Shown here: one piece after another, positions 22,592 to 33,761 of the stretch
Position numbering within the stretch: the first letter of the stretch is position 1
Layout: each line of letters begins with the position of its first letter
Assembly (NCBI GenBank): GCA_036873755.1
Contig: JAVTVY010045542.1
Span: forward strand, 1-64,000
Length of the DNA: 64,000 nucleotides
DNA from: Hanleya hanleyi
Taxonomy: Eukaryota > Mollusca > Polyplacophora > Lepidopleurida > Hanleyidae
Direction of reading: 5' to 3'
Program-made: the position numbers and the translations under genes
The notes under the pieces: model-generated
What the model saw: the letters and a program-made list of their open reading frames with translations, nothing else
Told to the model about the DNA's origin: nothing
Databases searched by the model: none

Positions 22592-23023
22592 TCATCTCAT
22601 CGGAAGGGCCCATTCCAAACTATCCAAGCCTTCTAGTTGGTCCAGTACCGTGTCCAGGGACGGGCGATCGGTAATGGTGAAAGGCTGCTCGAACACCAGG
22701 GTATTGTTACTGGGGTAAAAGTAGTGGAGCTGGTCTGTCTCCTTATGCCGTAATAAATACCCAAAGGTGATATTTAATTTGAACGCTGTGGCTTGGTCCT
22801 CGAAAATAGTATAGGCGAAGTGGGGGAGACGGGTGTTTTCCTGTAACCGAAAATTGTATAAGTCCAGTATCGGGCGAAAACAGTGCCGGATAGTAGGCCA
22901 ATGCCGTTGGTAGATTGTACGCACAGCTTGTTGTCTCGGTAGTACTTCTATAGGCGGGTCGTCAGGATCTGTGGTAAAATTTCCCTCAGCAGTGGGCGAA
23001 CTGGCGAGCGGTGAACGTTGCAT
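22592..23023 (-). CDS. Polinton protein with conserved C-terminal domain, zinc fingers absent
   Basis: 143 residues from ATG at 23023 (MQRSPLASSPTAEGNF). The start is set by a TATA box (CTATAAAAAG, 23121-23130) about 100 bp upstream; an open frame continues further but crosses this box. The protein aligns with the C-terminal part of the E2 zinc-finger protein (43826-44935): IYQRHWPTIRH, then DLYNF, then FEDQATAFKLNITFGYLLRH and KETDQLHYFYPSNNTLVFEQ. The three C2H2 fingers of the E2 protein are missing, so this may act without DNA binding or as a competitor. The domain is not one I can name. Confidence 0.65.
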   Translation of the reverse strand: MQRSPLASSPTAEGNFTTDPDDPPIEVLPRQQAVRTIYQRHWPTIRHCFRPILDLYNFRLQENTRLPHFAYTIFEDQATAFKLNITFGYLLRHKETDQLHYFYPSNNTLVFEQPFTITDRPSLDTVLDQLEGLDSLEWALPMR

Positions 23024-24263
23024 GCCACTGTTTGTATTTGTGTAGATTGTATTCGTATTATTGCGTAAGAGGGCTTCGCCTAGACTTTGAGAAAATGGAT
23101 ACAGATTTCGAAAACTGCCCCTTTTTATAGAAAAATACCCGCCCATGCTCTGGAAAACCCCCGACGATCGACCAACGTATTTTTCAACCGCCAATCACAG
23201 ACGCGCAAAATCGGTGTCATGCCAACGTACGCGATCACCTTTAGCGACGTACACCAAACGTACCGACTGGGCTATTGTTTACATTCTGTGAGCGGTCTCA
23301 TTTAAAAAAAAATGTATAGTTTTGTTAATTAAAAAAAATGTGTTGATCCCATAAAAGTATGTGTTCGATGAAAATGGGGCGGGGAGAGAAATATTTTATT
23401 TTATGGTCAAGTGTACATATTCTTGTTTGGTACGTCGTAATTCATCAAAAAACACGGGGGACCCTCTCCACAGAGTAGGCATTTTACACCAAAAAAAATA
23501 TCTGAACCCATGGGGACTAATAAACATAATCTATAGGTGTTGTACCATGTTATTATGACGACTCTTCTAGCATTCGTGCTACCCCAGTGTCGAGCGTTTA
23601 TTGTCCAGTTTGCACAAACAAACAAAGAAAAATTGGCGGTCACACAACGTTCGTCCTACGTATGCTGAGCGACAGAGCATGACGTCATCGGGCACCAACA
23701 TGTGGTCTTCCGTGGTATGAATGATATACACCCGCCCGTTTTTTTTATATAATTTTGCATGGTACAATCACTTGCAAAAGGGTGAAAATCATCCGTGCAG
23801 GTCTGTTTGTGTAAGATTATGAAAAATGGCGTCCCAGGGGCCAATTTCCCCGGATGCTAGCTGAATTCAGATCGTAGTCCCATCTATACACTCTGACGCA
23901 AGGGAGACAACTCGGACTAGGCCAACCCTCTTGTAGGCCAAATTGCCCGGTGATGTCCCCTGATTCGTACATTTCCATCTATTTTGCTTGTATGGGGTAT
24001 AGGGGTGGTCATTTGTGGATTTTACTATGGGTTGTGGGGTTCTTCGTCTCACCATGTAGAACACGATGGGAAAAGCTATGAAATTTTGTTTTAAGTACCG
24101 TGTAGGTCTGTATATAGATCCATACTGGTTCAGTGCATAGGTGCATACTGGGTGGACATTTTGGGGTCTAGGTGGATCACTAGTGGTGCGATTGGGTCGA
24201 GTGAGGTATCAATGTAAAGTATACATGGAGGAGCATCCGACGGGATGGGTGTGACGTGAAACT
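23024..24263. other. E1 non-coding stretch with subterminal-repeat fragments
   Basis: No supported gene. 23510-23600 (AATAAACATAATCTATAGGT and flanks) matches 28490-28580 and 32720-32750. 24115-24250 (GGTCGAGTGAGGTATCAA with flanks) matches the subterminal repeats of E2 and E3. It is filler common to these elements rather than coding sequence. Confidence 0.55.
23121..23130 (-). promoter_or_regulatory. TATA box of the 22592-23023 gene
   Basis: CTATAAAAAG on the minus strand, preceded by a GC-rich stretch and followed by an untranslated leader of about 70 nt to the ATG. Confidence 0.6.
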
Positions 24264-24543
24264 GACGTCATTCCTCCTCCTCCTCACTCCTCTTCCTCAT
24301 TCTCCTCACACCTCCTCCTACTCCTCACTCCTCACCCCCCTCCTCCTCCCTCCTCCTCCTTCTCACTCCTCCTCCCCCTCACTCCTCCTCCTCCTCCTCC
24401 TCCTACTCCTCCTCCCCCTCCTCCTCACTCCTCCTCCTACTCCTCCTCACTCCTCTTCTTCACTCCTCCTCACTTCTACTCCTCCTTCTCCTCCTCACTC
24501 CTCCTCCTCCTCCTCACGCCTCCTCCTCCTCACTCCACTTCAC
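24264..24543. repeat. CTC/CTCCT microsatellite
   Basis: Pure pyrimidine-rich tract dominated by CTC and CTCCT units. The Ser/Leu/Pro-rich frame through it is a low-complexity artefact. Such tracts can form triplex DNA. Confidence 0.9.
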
Positions 24544-24591
24544 AATGTTATAATAAGGCGAATACCTGGGGTATATATGTTGTGTTCTCTG

Positions 24592-25077
24592 TTATAAAAT
24601 GTGTTTTTTCATACAACATTGTGAGTTTGGGTTCTTTTTGTATACCGTAGTTAACCACAAAGAGCTAATTCGGTCGTATTGACCGTGATGACTGACCCTC
24701 GTATTTATGGCCCAGGTGCCCTCGTTGCCCCTGGCGGCAAAAACTAGGGAGAGATAACTCCAGGTTGTCACCCCACAGTGACCTTTTGACCTGGGTTTGA
24801 CCTTTTGACCCGGATGTGACGTCATAGTGACTTCATAGGCGAAAAGCAACGTATGGCCCTGGGACTACTTTTTCTGTCCGAACCGCAGCACCGCCGGACT
24901 ACTTTCTGGCCGCCTCACCGCCAGACCGCGGAAGAATACATGCCACGTGACCGGAAGTAACCTTTGACCCGGATGTGACCTTTGACCTGGATTTGACCTT
25001 TGACGGCTTCTGATTGGACGAGAGCGACGTCATCTCATTTGCATAAATACTAAGGAATTTGCGGTTTACCTACTACT
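24592..25077. repeat. E1 right terminal inverted repeat with octamer at 25037-25044
   Basis: Inverse of the left terminus and of the internal copy. It includes an inverted CATAAATACGAG promoter motif (24698-24709) with no gene attached. The octamer ATTTGCAT lies 34-41 nt from the end. The element ends TACTACT at 25077, followed by GAGGTT. Confidence 0.85.
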
Positions 25078-27587
25078 GAGGTTAATTGGCAATAGCCACT
25101 TCGAATACACAACGCTTAATAGGTCGACAGCAAGTCCATGGCACGCATGCGCGTGAAATCGAATGCTACCGAATCAACGGCTGACATGGCCGAGCCAGCT
25201 ATAATCCCTCAGGTTAATCCGCTATACCCCGCTGTGTCGGCATCGTACATTGAACACTTTCATCACCCCAATGTGTGCCTCCTTCCGATTTATAGCTCCA
25301 TGCTTAGACGATCATTAGGCTCCCTGGTGGATGAAGTTTGAATGGAATGTATATACAGTTAGGGGAGTTCCGAATCACTCTTTACATCTAGACTGCTGGC
25401 GCTCGTTTTGTTAAGAGTTGAGAGTGATTGTTGGTCTTATTTTTAAGAAAATCTGTGGTCGATAATTGTATGTAATATATTCTCTAATCGAGCTTGTGAA
25501 TAAATGAGAAAATCACGCCCGTCTCAGTGCACCAGCGCGGGCAGTTGCGAATCACTTTGGTGAGAAGCAGATCACGCCATCTAGCGGTCGTTACAGCCAC
25601 TGAAAATGGATTTTTTTATCAGCCTGAGCGGGCATCTATCACCAATATCCCAATAGGCAAAACAAATAACATGCCTGGACTTTGTTGGATTGCCATTACT
25701 GAGGCGGAAATTCTTGACAACGACGGCCTGATCTGTCTGACCATGCCATATACGGCAATTATCCTCACTAATTAAATTAATTCTCGCAGCATTTCGGTAG
25801 ATCGAACCATGATTATTTGTACAAGGACGAGACCATTCATTTAAGATTGAACCTAACAAACCTGGTTCAATAGAAACCTCGCGAAAATGTTTCCCCATGG
25901 GATCTGATATTGATTCTTCTTATTCAGATTCAAAATTTTTAAGAAAGTTACACTCACATTTCCATCGTGTTTCGGACAGCAGAATGAAATCGACTCACAT
26001 CTTCAAGATTACAATATATAAATTCTGGACTATATGGATGAAAGAATATAGAGGAAAGAACAAATTGATATTAGTTCACAATTTTAATACTGAACACAAA
26101 TGATGAACATTTTGAAATCTGTGGTGGTGGTGGGGGAGGGGATGGGGGGTAAGACCATCTCGTTCTGTGACTCAAAATTATTCTAAAACAATAACTTTGC
26201 CCTCGGATATTTGTCCGTGTGCAAAGTCTTCAGTGTCACAATTTTCGGAATTACGTAATTAAATCACACGGAATAAACGGGGCGTATTTCATTGATCCGG
26301 AATTGACATCTCTACTGCGGAATTATGTTACAACGCTGGTGAGTTAAGATTTATCGCAAATCATTACATATATTGTTTGACCATTAATATGATATCAGTG
26401 AAATAAATACTGAAATTACCACTTGAACCCACCTTATGTAGTGGAGAAAGCACGAGTAACTGTCGATTCTTGAAAAAGAATGGACGAGGCGCGAAGCGCC
26501 GAGTCCATTCTTTTTCAAGAATCGACAGTTACGAGTGTTTTCTCTAACTTAAACGATAGCTTCTTTGTTGTAAAGGATATAGATTATTTTTCCCGAATCT
26601 ACACTTCCACAGCCGGTGTGTTCCGTTACGTAATTGGGTGAATATTATTGTACAATGAAGGTGCAGTTACGAGTCGGCTTCTCGGACTCAGTGGTATATT
26701 GACATACTTCATGTAAGCAGACATTAATTTTGTCAAGAAATTCAGCTCTAAAAAATCGGTGGTCTCGGTGTAAGAAGAAGTGGTATCTATTTGTTGCACA
26801 TTTGTGTCCCTTTGGTCAAAAATATCGCTTCGCTATGTTGATATTATATTATCAGTTTTTATCATTTTATTGTATGACTTTGTATTTATAAAATGAACTA
26901 TAGTATTTAGCTGTTGTGCGTAGTCGACACATCGCCTGGTTATCTTCGTTCCAGTTTACGTGGCCAAATTAATAATTGTGTTAATGTTTTGTCCGTACCG
27001 TCATGACTGCCTGTACCAGTTCTATTGATATGACGGATCCGCTGTAAACAATTTGAGCAGGTCAATACTCGGTCAACTCTTTCGAGGGGACGTAGAGACT
27101 TGACGGCAGAGTCGCTCACATCTTCATTGATGAGAGCGTCTGCACTGTGATTGTCTTTTGTTTGTTGATATGTGTGACTAACTTTTACCTAACTAACTTA
27201 ACTGACATGGACATTTCTAGGATGGACAACCAGGAAAGATTTACGGTGTTGAAGCGACTCCTTTCGTTATGATTTCGGAAGTGGATTTACCAGGAAGTGC
27301 CTTGTTTCACTTGGATTTGTTGTGTGTTTTCCAGATTTGTTGCAGGTTTAAAACAGCACACGCCTCTTCTCTATTTCGGAATAGGAAATCTCACCAGCCT
27401 GTGTGTACTAAAGGGACTATGCATGTGTGAAAATAACATGTAGTGGCTGAAGTACATTCTAGAAAAATAATCTACAGTTGCTGAATAGTGTGACGTCACA
27501 ACTATCGTTTAATTCTGGCAGATTTAACACTGAAGAAATCACACGCGTTTTTTGACCCAACGTCAATTTGCCATTGCGTAGTACCGG
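25078..27587. other. Host sequence between E1 and E0
   Basis: No gene recognised. It begins with the right E1 target duplication. An AT-rich stretch holds one long hairpin (26456-26532). Short open frames at 25138 and 25527 have no identified similarity. Confidence 0.45.
26456..26532. other. 77-bp near-perfect palindrome
   Basis: Arms of 37 bp, starting GTAACTGTCGATTCTTGAAA and running through GAATGGAC and GGCGC, enclose GAA. Only a 2-bp internal mismatch (GA/GA) breaks the pairing. Partial pairing continues outward (GAGAAAGCAC/GTGTTTTCTC). It may be a foldback MITE or a structured RNA. Confidence 0.8.
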
Positions 27588-27819
27588 AGTAGTATATAGA
27601 CCACATATTGACGTAAGTTTGGTTCACTGCGCATGCGCAGAAAAAAACGGAAGTGCGCAGGTCTGTGTGGGCAGGTCACGTGGTTTGATGGTGTGGGTCT
27701 GCGCAAGTGTGTGATGTCACTTCCGGTTTAGAACGATGAAATGACCAAAAACTACCCCCGAACACAGAAGAGTTCCACTTTTTTCTTAGACCTTAGACGT
27801 ATGCGTGGATGATTTGTAC

Positions 27820-28070
27820 TGACCTTCAACATCCGGGTACTCTTCAACATCCGGGGTTTTCCCTCTGGAGTGGAGTGCGTCGTCCCTCAATCTTACATCC
27901 GTGTACTCTTCAACATCCGGGTACCCTGGTTTCCAGGCAAAGGTTCCCATGCAATGGTTCCCATGCAATGGTTCCTACAGCCGCGTTATGTAGAGTCGGT
28001 AAAAACTGGATTGCATCAGCCTTACATCCGGGGACCTTGGAACATTCGTATACATCCGGGTACCCCTGAG
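27820..28070. repeat. Short CATCCGGG(T/G)ACTCTTCAA repeats
   Basis: ACATCCGGGTACTCTTCAAC and close variants occur about five times, mixed with two direct copies of GGTTCCCATGCAATGGTTCC. The region is rich in CCGGAA/TTCCGG ETS-type sites. No gene. Confidence 0.6.
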
Positions 28071-28639
28071 GTCACAGAGGTCAAGTTCACTATAGTTCCG
28101 GCATTTCCGGAAATGGCCTTTGGGGGCATGTATTCGTCCGCGGTGATGCGGTCTGCCGGTGATGCGGTCTGCCGGTGATGCGTCGCGGGGAGAAGCTTCC
28201 GTGGACAGAAAGTAGTCCCGAGACTTCAAATACGCTGCGTCTTAATCTTCGGCAATCTCCGGCAATGTCCGGTCATTTCCGGCAATATTCAGCCCTCTCC
28301 GGGCCAATATGTAGCCTTTATCTGCCTTTACGAAGCATTCATGGAATGCACAGGGTCTCCGACAATATCGCCATCTGTGTGCCCATTTTAAATGGCCAGT
28401 GGGGAACCCTCAGTGTCTCCATACAGGTTTCCCCAAAACCGTCTTGGCACGAAAAAAATACAAGAAACCATGGGAAGGAAGACTTATAGTAATAAACATA
28501 ATCTATAGGTGTTGGACGATGTTATTATGACCAGTCTAGCATCCGTGCGACCCCAGGGTCGAGCGTTTATTGTCTAATATATCTCCGCAAAATATAAACA
28601 AACAAAATGGTGGCTCCGCTTGCTGTTGGGGTTTCCCTT

Positions 28640-29470
28640 TCGACATCACGGCATGGGGGAGTGGGTGTATGCAAATTTAGGATTTGTCCCGAAAATATAA
28701 AAAGCGGAACACGGACTTTACCACTACAATAGGGAAAAACCCTATCAACCACGTCTAGTGGGGCTTATATCGGTCCCCGGCTTATCGGAGCCTGCCGAGA
28801 GAGGTGGGGTGGGGGAGTGGGTGTATGTAAAATTTAGGATTTGTCCCGAAAATATAAAAAGCGGAACACGGACTTTACCTCTACAATATGGAAAACTCCT
28901 ATCAACCAGGTCTAGAGGGGCTAATATCGATCTCCGGCTTATCGGGGCCTGCCGACGAAGGCAGGGTGGGGGAGTGGGTGTATGTAAATTTAGGATTTGT
29001 CCCGAAAATATAAAAAGCGGAACACGGACTTTACCGCTACAGTAGGGGAAACCCCTATCAACCCGGTCTAGAGGGGCTAATATCGGTCTCCGGCTTATCG
29101 TGGCCTGCGGACGGAGGCAGGGTGGGGGAGTGGGTGTATGCAAATTTAGGATTTTCCCCGAAAATATAAAAAGCGGAACACGGACTTTACCCCTAAAATA
29201 GGGGAAACCCCTATCAACCAGGTCTAGAGGGGCTAATACCGGTCCCCGGCTTATCGGGGTTTGCCGACATAGGCAGGGTGGGGGAGTGTAGACTTAGGAT
29301 TTGTCCCGAAAATATACAAAGCGGAACACGGACTTCACCCCTAAAATAGGCAAAACCCTTATCAACCAGGTCTAGCGGGGCTAATATCGGTCCCCGGCTT
29401 ATCGGGGTCTGCTCACAAAGGCAGGGTATGGGAGTGGGTGTGTGTGAATTTAGGATTTGTCCCGAAAATA
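28640..29470 (+). repeat. ~160-bp tandem repeat, each unit with a TATA box
   Basis: Five to six units, each containing GTAAATTTAGGATTTGTCCC, then GAAAATATAAAAAGCGGAAC, then ACGGACTTTACCCCTA, and a GGCTTATCGGGGCCTGC block. The family resumes at 30475-30550, 31330-31690 and 31990-32260. Similar but degenerate units lie in the E3 arms (50340-50540). Peptide frames across it are artefacts. Confidence 0.88.
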
Positions 29471-30478
29471 TAACAAGAGTTCAATTGAACCCAATACCCA
29501 AATTGTACAAAAAATACAGTCGATAAACAACATTTTTATCTCCTGAATGTTGTTATAGACAAAGGCTAACAATACAAATGAACCTACCTGGACTGTATGT
29601 CGTTTGTATTGTTGAAATTGTCATAATACTGTACATTTATAAACCATCATTGTTGTATCAAGTGGTGTAGGCAGGTTTGGAAATCAGGTCGAAAATGAAG
29701 GGGAATAACTCAAGAAAATGTCGAATGGGGTCGAAATAATAGTAGGTGCCAAATACAATGATTTCAGACTAAAATCAAGGAGAGTAACTGAAGAAAACGT
29801 CGAATCGGTTCAAAAACAGTTTGTGCACATCAACACATGGTACTGATCATATGTACCAAATTTCAAAAGAATCCATCGAAAAGTCTGAGACGAGTTGCGT
29901 TCACGACAGTACCTGCCAAATAAAAGATTTCAGACCAAAATTAAGGGGAGTAACTCAAGAAACTGTCGAATCAATTCGAAAAAAATTCTTGCACTTGTGC
30001 ACTCGGTACCAATCATGTGTACCTAATTTCACAAGAATGCAATGAAACCCCTGGGACGAGTTTCGTTCACGAGGACCGTAGGTGCCAAATAAAAGGATTC
30101 CCGACTAAAATCAAGGGGGATAACTCAAGAAAACGTCGAATTGGTTCGAAAAAACTTCATGCGCATCTACACACTGATCATGTGTACCAAATTTCAGAAG
30201 AATCCATTGAAAACTCTGGGACGAGTTGCATTCACAGACAGTAGGTGCCAAATGCAAGGATTTCAGACCAAAATCAAGGGGAGTAACCCAAGAAAACGTC
30301 GAATCGGGCCGAAAAAGTTCGTGCACATCTACACATGGTACCGATCACGTGCACTAAATATCAAAAGAATCCACTGAAAACTCTAGGACGAGTTGCGTTG
30401 ACGAGAAAAAGTTAACGGACGGACAGGCGGACAGACGGACGACGCCATACCATAATACGTCCCCTCAAAATTGACGGG
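29471..30478 (+). repeat. ~165-bp tandem units of another dispersed element
   Basis: GGGGAGTAACTCAAGAAAAC with GTCGAATCGG recurs near 29783, 29946, 30117 and 30281 (period 163-171 bp). The block ends GACGGACGACGCCATACCAT then ACGTCCC, an end shared with GGACGGACGG-type elements like the array at 10-12.5 kb. It interrupts the 160-bp TATA repeat, so it inserted later. No coding capacity. Confidence 0.75.
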
Positions 30479-30596
30479 CGTATAAAAAGCGGAACACGGA
30501 CTTTACCCCTAAGATAGGGAAACCCCTATCAACCAGGTTTACAGGGTCATATATAGACCGGAGAGAGAACAACGACAACAACAAGTGTTCATATAG

Positions 30597-30972
30597 TTTA
30601 TTATCCCCTCCCGTACATCATACCCACGCTGGAGGAGCCGCGTTAGGTATGTTTACAATACAAGTAGGCTCTTGTCCAATCAGAAGCCGCCATTTGGCGC
30701 TGCATCTCTCATATTCGTTCTTGCCCGTTAGATGTATTCTCGGCTGCTCTTATCCAATCAAAAGCCGTCCTTTGAGAAAGTTCAATGTTCGGTCATGTTC
30801 GCTCTAATCCGTATGTTCTAATCCTGGCCGGGCAGACCAGGATATTGTTCAGGCAGTTGTTTGCATGGGGCATGGGAATGGACGTTTTGGGTCGAAAATG
30901 ATCCAGTAGTGGGCGTACTGGGTCGGGGAGATTGCACGTGTTTGGAATACGCTTGCTTTTATGGACAGTAAC
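30597..30972 (-). pseudogene. Remnant of C2H2 gene: 3' end, hairpin H2 and promoter only
   Basis: On the minus strand the order is promoter, a short piece of the C-terminal coding end, 3' UTR, hairpin H2 (30619-30651; CATACC(T/C) stems around CTCCTCCAG), then AATAAA (TTTATT at 30597 on plus). It matches the E3 gene at 52152-52724 with most of the coding region removed. CCAATCAGAAGCCGCC boxes in the 3' flank are conserved with E3. Confidence 0.7.
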
Positions 30973-31329
30973 GCCCGCAGTAGTCTACAACTACCCTCTT
31001 ATTTGCCTCTGTCATGGGGAGGTGTGCGCAGGAGTTGTGCGCAAGTATGACGTCACTTCCGGTTTTGTGGAGGTTTCGTGGAGGTCATGAGGTGTGCGCA
31101 GGAGTGTTCTGCGCAGGTATGACGTCACTTCCGGTCTGCGTGAATCGGGCGTAACCTTGGGGCATGTATTCCTTCGCGGTGATGCGGTCTGCCTCCACGG
31201 ACAGAAAGTAGTCACAAATACGTGGGTTTTCGTGAGAATGTTCGGCAATCTTCAGGGGCGAGAGGGGCCCAGTGGACTGATTGGGTCGAGTGAGGTGTCA
31301 AAGTGAAGCGCTCCTCCAGGGTCATTCAG

Positions 31330-33110
31330 TCATGGGTGGGTGTATATGTAAATTTAGGATTTCTCCCGAAAATATAAAAAGCGGAACACAGACTTTACCC
31401 CTACAATAAGAGAAAACTCCTATCAACCCTATCCCAAAGGGCTAATATCGGGACCTGCTGAGAGAGGTAGGGTGGGGGAGTGGGTGTATGTAAATTTAGG
31501 ATTTGTCCCGAAAATATAAAATGTGGAACACGGACTTTACCCCTACAATAGGGGTAAACCCCTATCAACCCTATCCCAAAGGGCTAATATCGGTCTCCGG
31601 GCTTATCGGGATCTGCCTATCAGGTCTTGGATGGGTGCTTGTAAAATGAGGATTTGTCCCCGAAAATATAAAAAGCGGAACACAATCAAAGCGTGACTGA
31701 GATACATCATTCTTTAGATGACGACTTTACAACGAATATTATGGATTGAGAATATTGATCAGCGATACGGATTTGATATTTTTGGAATATCATGATGTCT
31801 TGCCGGCATCATTGAAAACTGTTGACCGCTTCTCTCTTGCAGGAAACAAGCCTATGTTTATGTATACTATGATTGTCTTTTTGAATTTGGTGCTAATACT
31901 GTTATATGGAATATGGAATAGGTCTTTGGATTATGGACGCGGATATTCTCTAATGAACGACGGCTGGATTATGAATGACGGACTAGACGCTTGTAATTTA
32001 CCTCTAAAATAGGGGAAAACTCCTATCAACCCTATCCCAAAGGGCGAATATCGGTCCCCCGGGCTTATCGGGGCCTGCAGAGAGAGGCAGGGTGAGTGTA
32101 TGTAAATTGAGGATTTGTTCCCGGAAAATATAAAAAGCGGAACACGGACTTACTCCCCTACAATAGGGGAAAACTCCTATCAGCCCTGTCTAGTGGGGGC
32201 TAATATCGGCCTCCGGGCTTATCGGGGCCTGTGCATGGGTGGGTGCATGTAAAATTAGGGTACTCCTCTTACATCCGGGGTTTTGTAGGTTACTGCGCAG
32301 GTCATTGTGGTGGGTCTGCGCAAGTGTGTGACGACACTTTCGGTTTTCAGAATGACCAGAAAAAATACCTCCGAACACAGAAGAGTTCCAATTTTCCCTT
32401 AGGCGTATGGTCCGGATTTTCCATCCGGGTTATCCCCGACCCGGCTGCAGCGCGCGCGGGTTATCCGGAAGTGCGCGAGGGAATTTCGGGTCAAAAGGTC
32501 AAAGTTCACATGCAGATCAAAAGGTCAAAGGTCCCCCTTCCGGCTAGGTTCGGGCCAATAGATAGCCTTTATCCGCCCTTCCCAAGCACCCATGGAATGC
32601 ACAGGGTCCCCCACAATATCGCCAGCACTATGCCCATGTTAAATGGCCAGTGAGGGACCCTCAGTTTTCCCCAGAACCGTATTGGCACGAAAAAATACAT
32701 GAACCCATGGAACTTATAGTAATAAACATAATCTATAGGTGTTGGACGAGTCTCTGTTGGACGAGTCTCCACTCGCCGTCTTCCTGGTCTTTACCCGCAC
32801 CTCGAACCTCTTTAGTTTTTCACTCCATCTGTTGCTCTTGTAACTTGTAACTCCTCGTCAAAAATTTTGTGCTGGAATGCCCGCTCTTAAGCTAGACCAA
32901 AACATGTGCTTGGTCTGTGGGCTGATTTCATTGGCTCTCTATTTTACTGCAGTGCTCTTGCATTGTTTCCTGGACATTGATTGGTTACATTTGGCCCCAT
33001 CCTAGGCCACTGATTGGCTACTTTCTCAACGGTGTTCAAGGTCAGTTTGACCGAATCTCCACATGCCTGTTATAGCCTTCATGGCCGCTTGTTTTATGCT
33101 CATTTTGTTT
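31330..33110. other. E2 left non-coding region: TATA repeats and filler
   Basis: Three more ~160-bp TATA repeat units, one of which is interrupted by about 310 bp of unrelated sequence (31683-31990). 32330-32760 repeats parts of 27700-28540 (CCGGAAG sites, AATAAACATAATCTATAGGT). A minus-strand AATAAA at 33112-33120 could serve the structural genes. No gene supported. Confidence 0.5.
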
Positions 33111-33154
33111 TTTTATTCAACAATAAATAACAACAACAACGTGAGAACAACCGC

Positions 33155-33330
33155 GTGAAAACTGAAGCCCAGAACAGGGGGGCTTGTACATTAAAATCGA
33201 CAGAACTTAAGCCCAGAACAGGGGGCTTGTACATTGAAATCGATAGAACTTAAGCCCAGAACAGGGGGCTTGTACATTGAAAGAACTTAAGCCCAGAACG
33301 GGGCTTGTACATTGAAATGATGGACGGCCC
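33155..33330. repeat. Tandem duplication of the protease 3' end
   Basis: Four copies of about 48 bp containing AAGCCCAGAACAGGGGGCTT and GTACATTGAAATCGA. The copy at 33287-33330 encodes the last residues of the protease frame (minus strand). The others are degenerate copies beyond the stop codon. Confidence 0.8.
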
Positions 33331-33760
33331 AGTCATATACGAGTACATCTTTGTTCGCGGCCTTGGGATACTCGTCATACATCTGTACGCTTGTAGATAA
33401 GGTTCTTCCCCGGCATCGATGGTACAGGTAAAACAAGCAATATTATCTGCACACGCTACTGGTCAGGCATTGCAACGTTTGACTGTTCCAATACCACGTC
33501 TCTGTGCCTTGATCCATGAAGTCTGTTAAATCGGGATGGAGGGGTGGCGGGCCGTACCGGTCAAAGCATTCACCTTGCTGTTCTGTCAAGTACACGCCCA
33601 CCCAATGTTCACCGGGCCGATCCATCGGGTCCGTGTTGAGAAGGTAAGCAGCAGGATACATACGGTCTAATGGGAACACATCTCGGGCGAACACCCCTTG
33701 AAAGACCATACGTGTCTCTGGGTCATTCTCCAGCACGGTGGTTATCTAGTCTGTATCCAT
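33287..33760 (-). pseudogene. Adenain-like cysteine protease, decayed
   Basis: Maturation protease of the adenovirus/Polinton family, which cleaves capsid precursors. The ATG at 33760 follows the capsid gene stop with one base between them. Stop TAG occurs at codon 5. The frame then reads MVFQGVFARDVFPLDRMYPA, GEHWVGVYL (catalytic His in GEHW), and CFDRYGPPPLHPD (the family Asp/Glu region). The catalytic Cys region LTSSVC is followed by an in-frame TAA (VCR-stop-YCLFYLYHRC), then open sequence to TAA at 33287. Two nonsense codons make it inactive as read. Confidence 0.85.
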
Positions 33761-33761
33761 G

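Larger units (their letters stand above)
17649..25077. mobile_element. Polinton/Maverick (adintovirus-like) element E1
   Basis: A 7.4-kb element with inverted termini that start AGTAGTA on both strands. It is flanked by GAGATT (17643-17648) and GAGGTT (25078-25083), a 6-bp target duplication with one mismatch, as expected for Polinton integrase. From the left it carries tandem promoters, gene A (LINE-disrupted), integrase, a small membrane gene, a packaging ATPase, a hairpin/polyA site, a small basic gene, an internal copy of the terminal repeat, and a minus-strand gene. Capsid, protease and polymerase genes are absent, so it is non-autonomous and partly decayed. A rearrangement joined the 5' few bases of the PX gene to a second terminal-repeat copy at about 21912. 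Confidence 0.88.
27588..30978. mobile_element. E0: gutted half-Polinton, left part of an E3-like element
   Basis: Begins AGTAGTATATAGACC, like E3 (AGTAGTATATAAAAT). Its right part (30541-30972) follows the E3 left arm in order: a GACCGGAGAGAGAACAAC stretch, hairpin/polyA, 3' end of the C2H2 gene, then that gene's promoter (TTTTATGGACAGTAACGCCC). Most of the gene in between is deleted. The middle is filled by TATA-bearing tandem repeats (28640-29470) and another repeat family (29471-30478). No matching target duplication was found. Confidence 0.55.

Noticed and set aside
24256..24597. Ser/Leu/Pro-rich frame of 113 codons
   Set aside because: Pure CTC/CTCCT microsatellite.
28758..29143. 132- and 95-codon frames (FRICPENIKSGTRTLPLQ)
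   Set aside because: Translation of the TATA-bearing tandem repeat on both strands.
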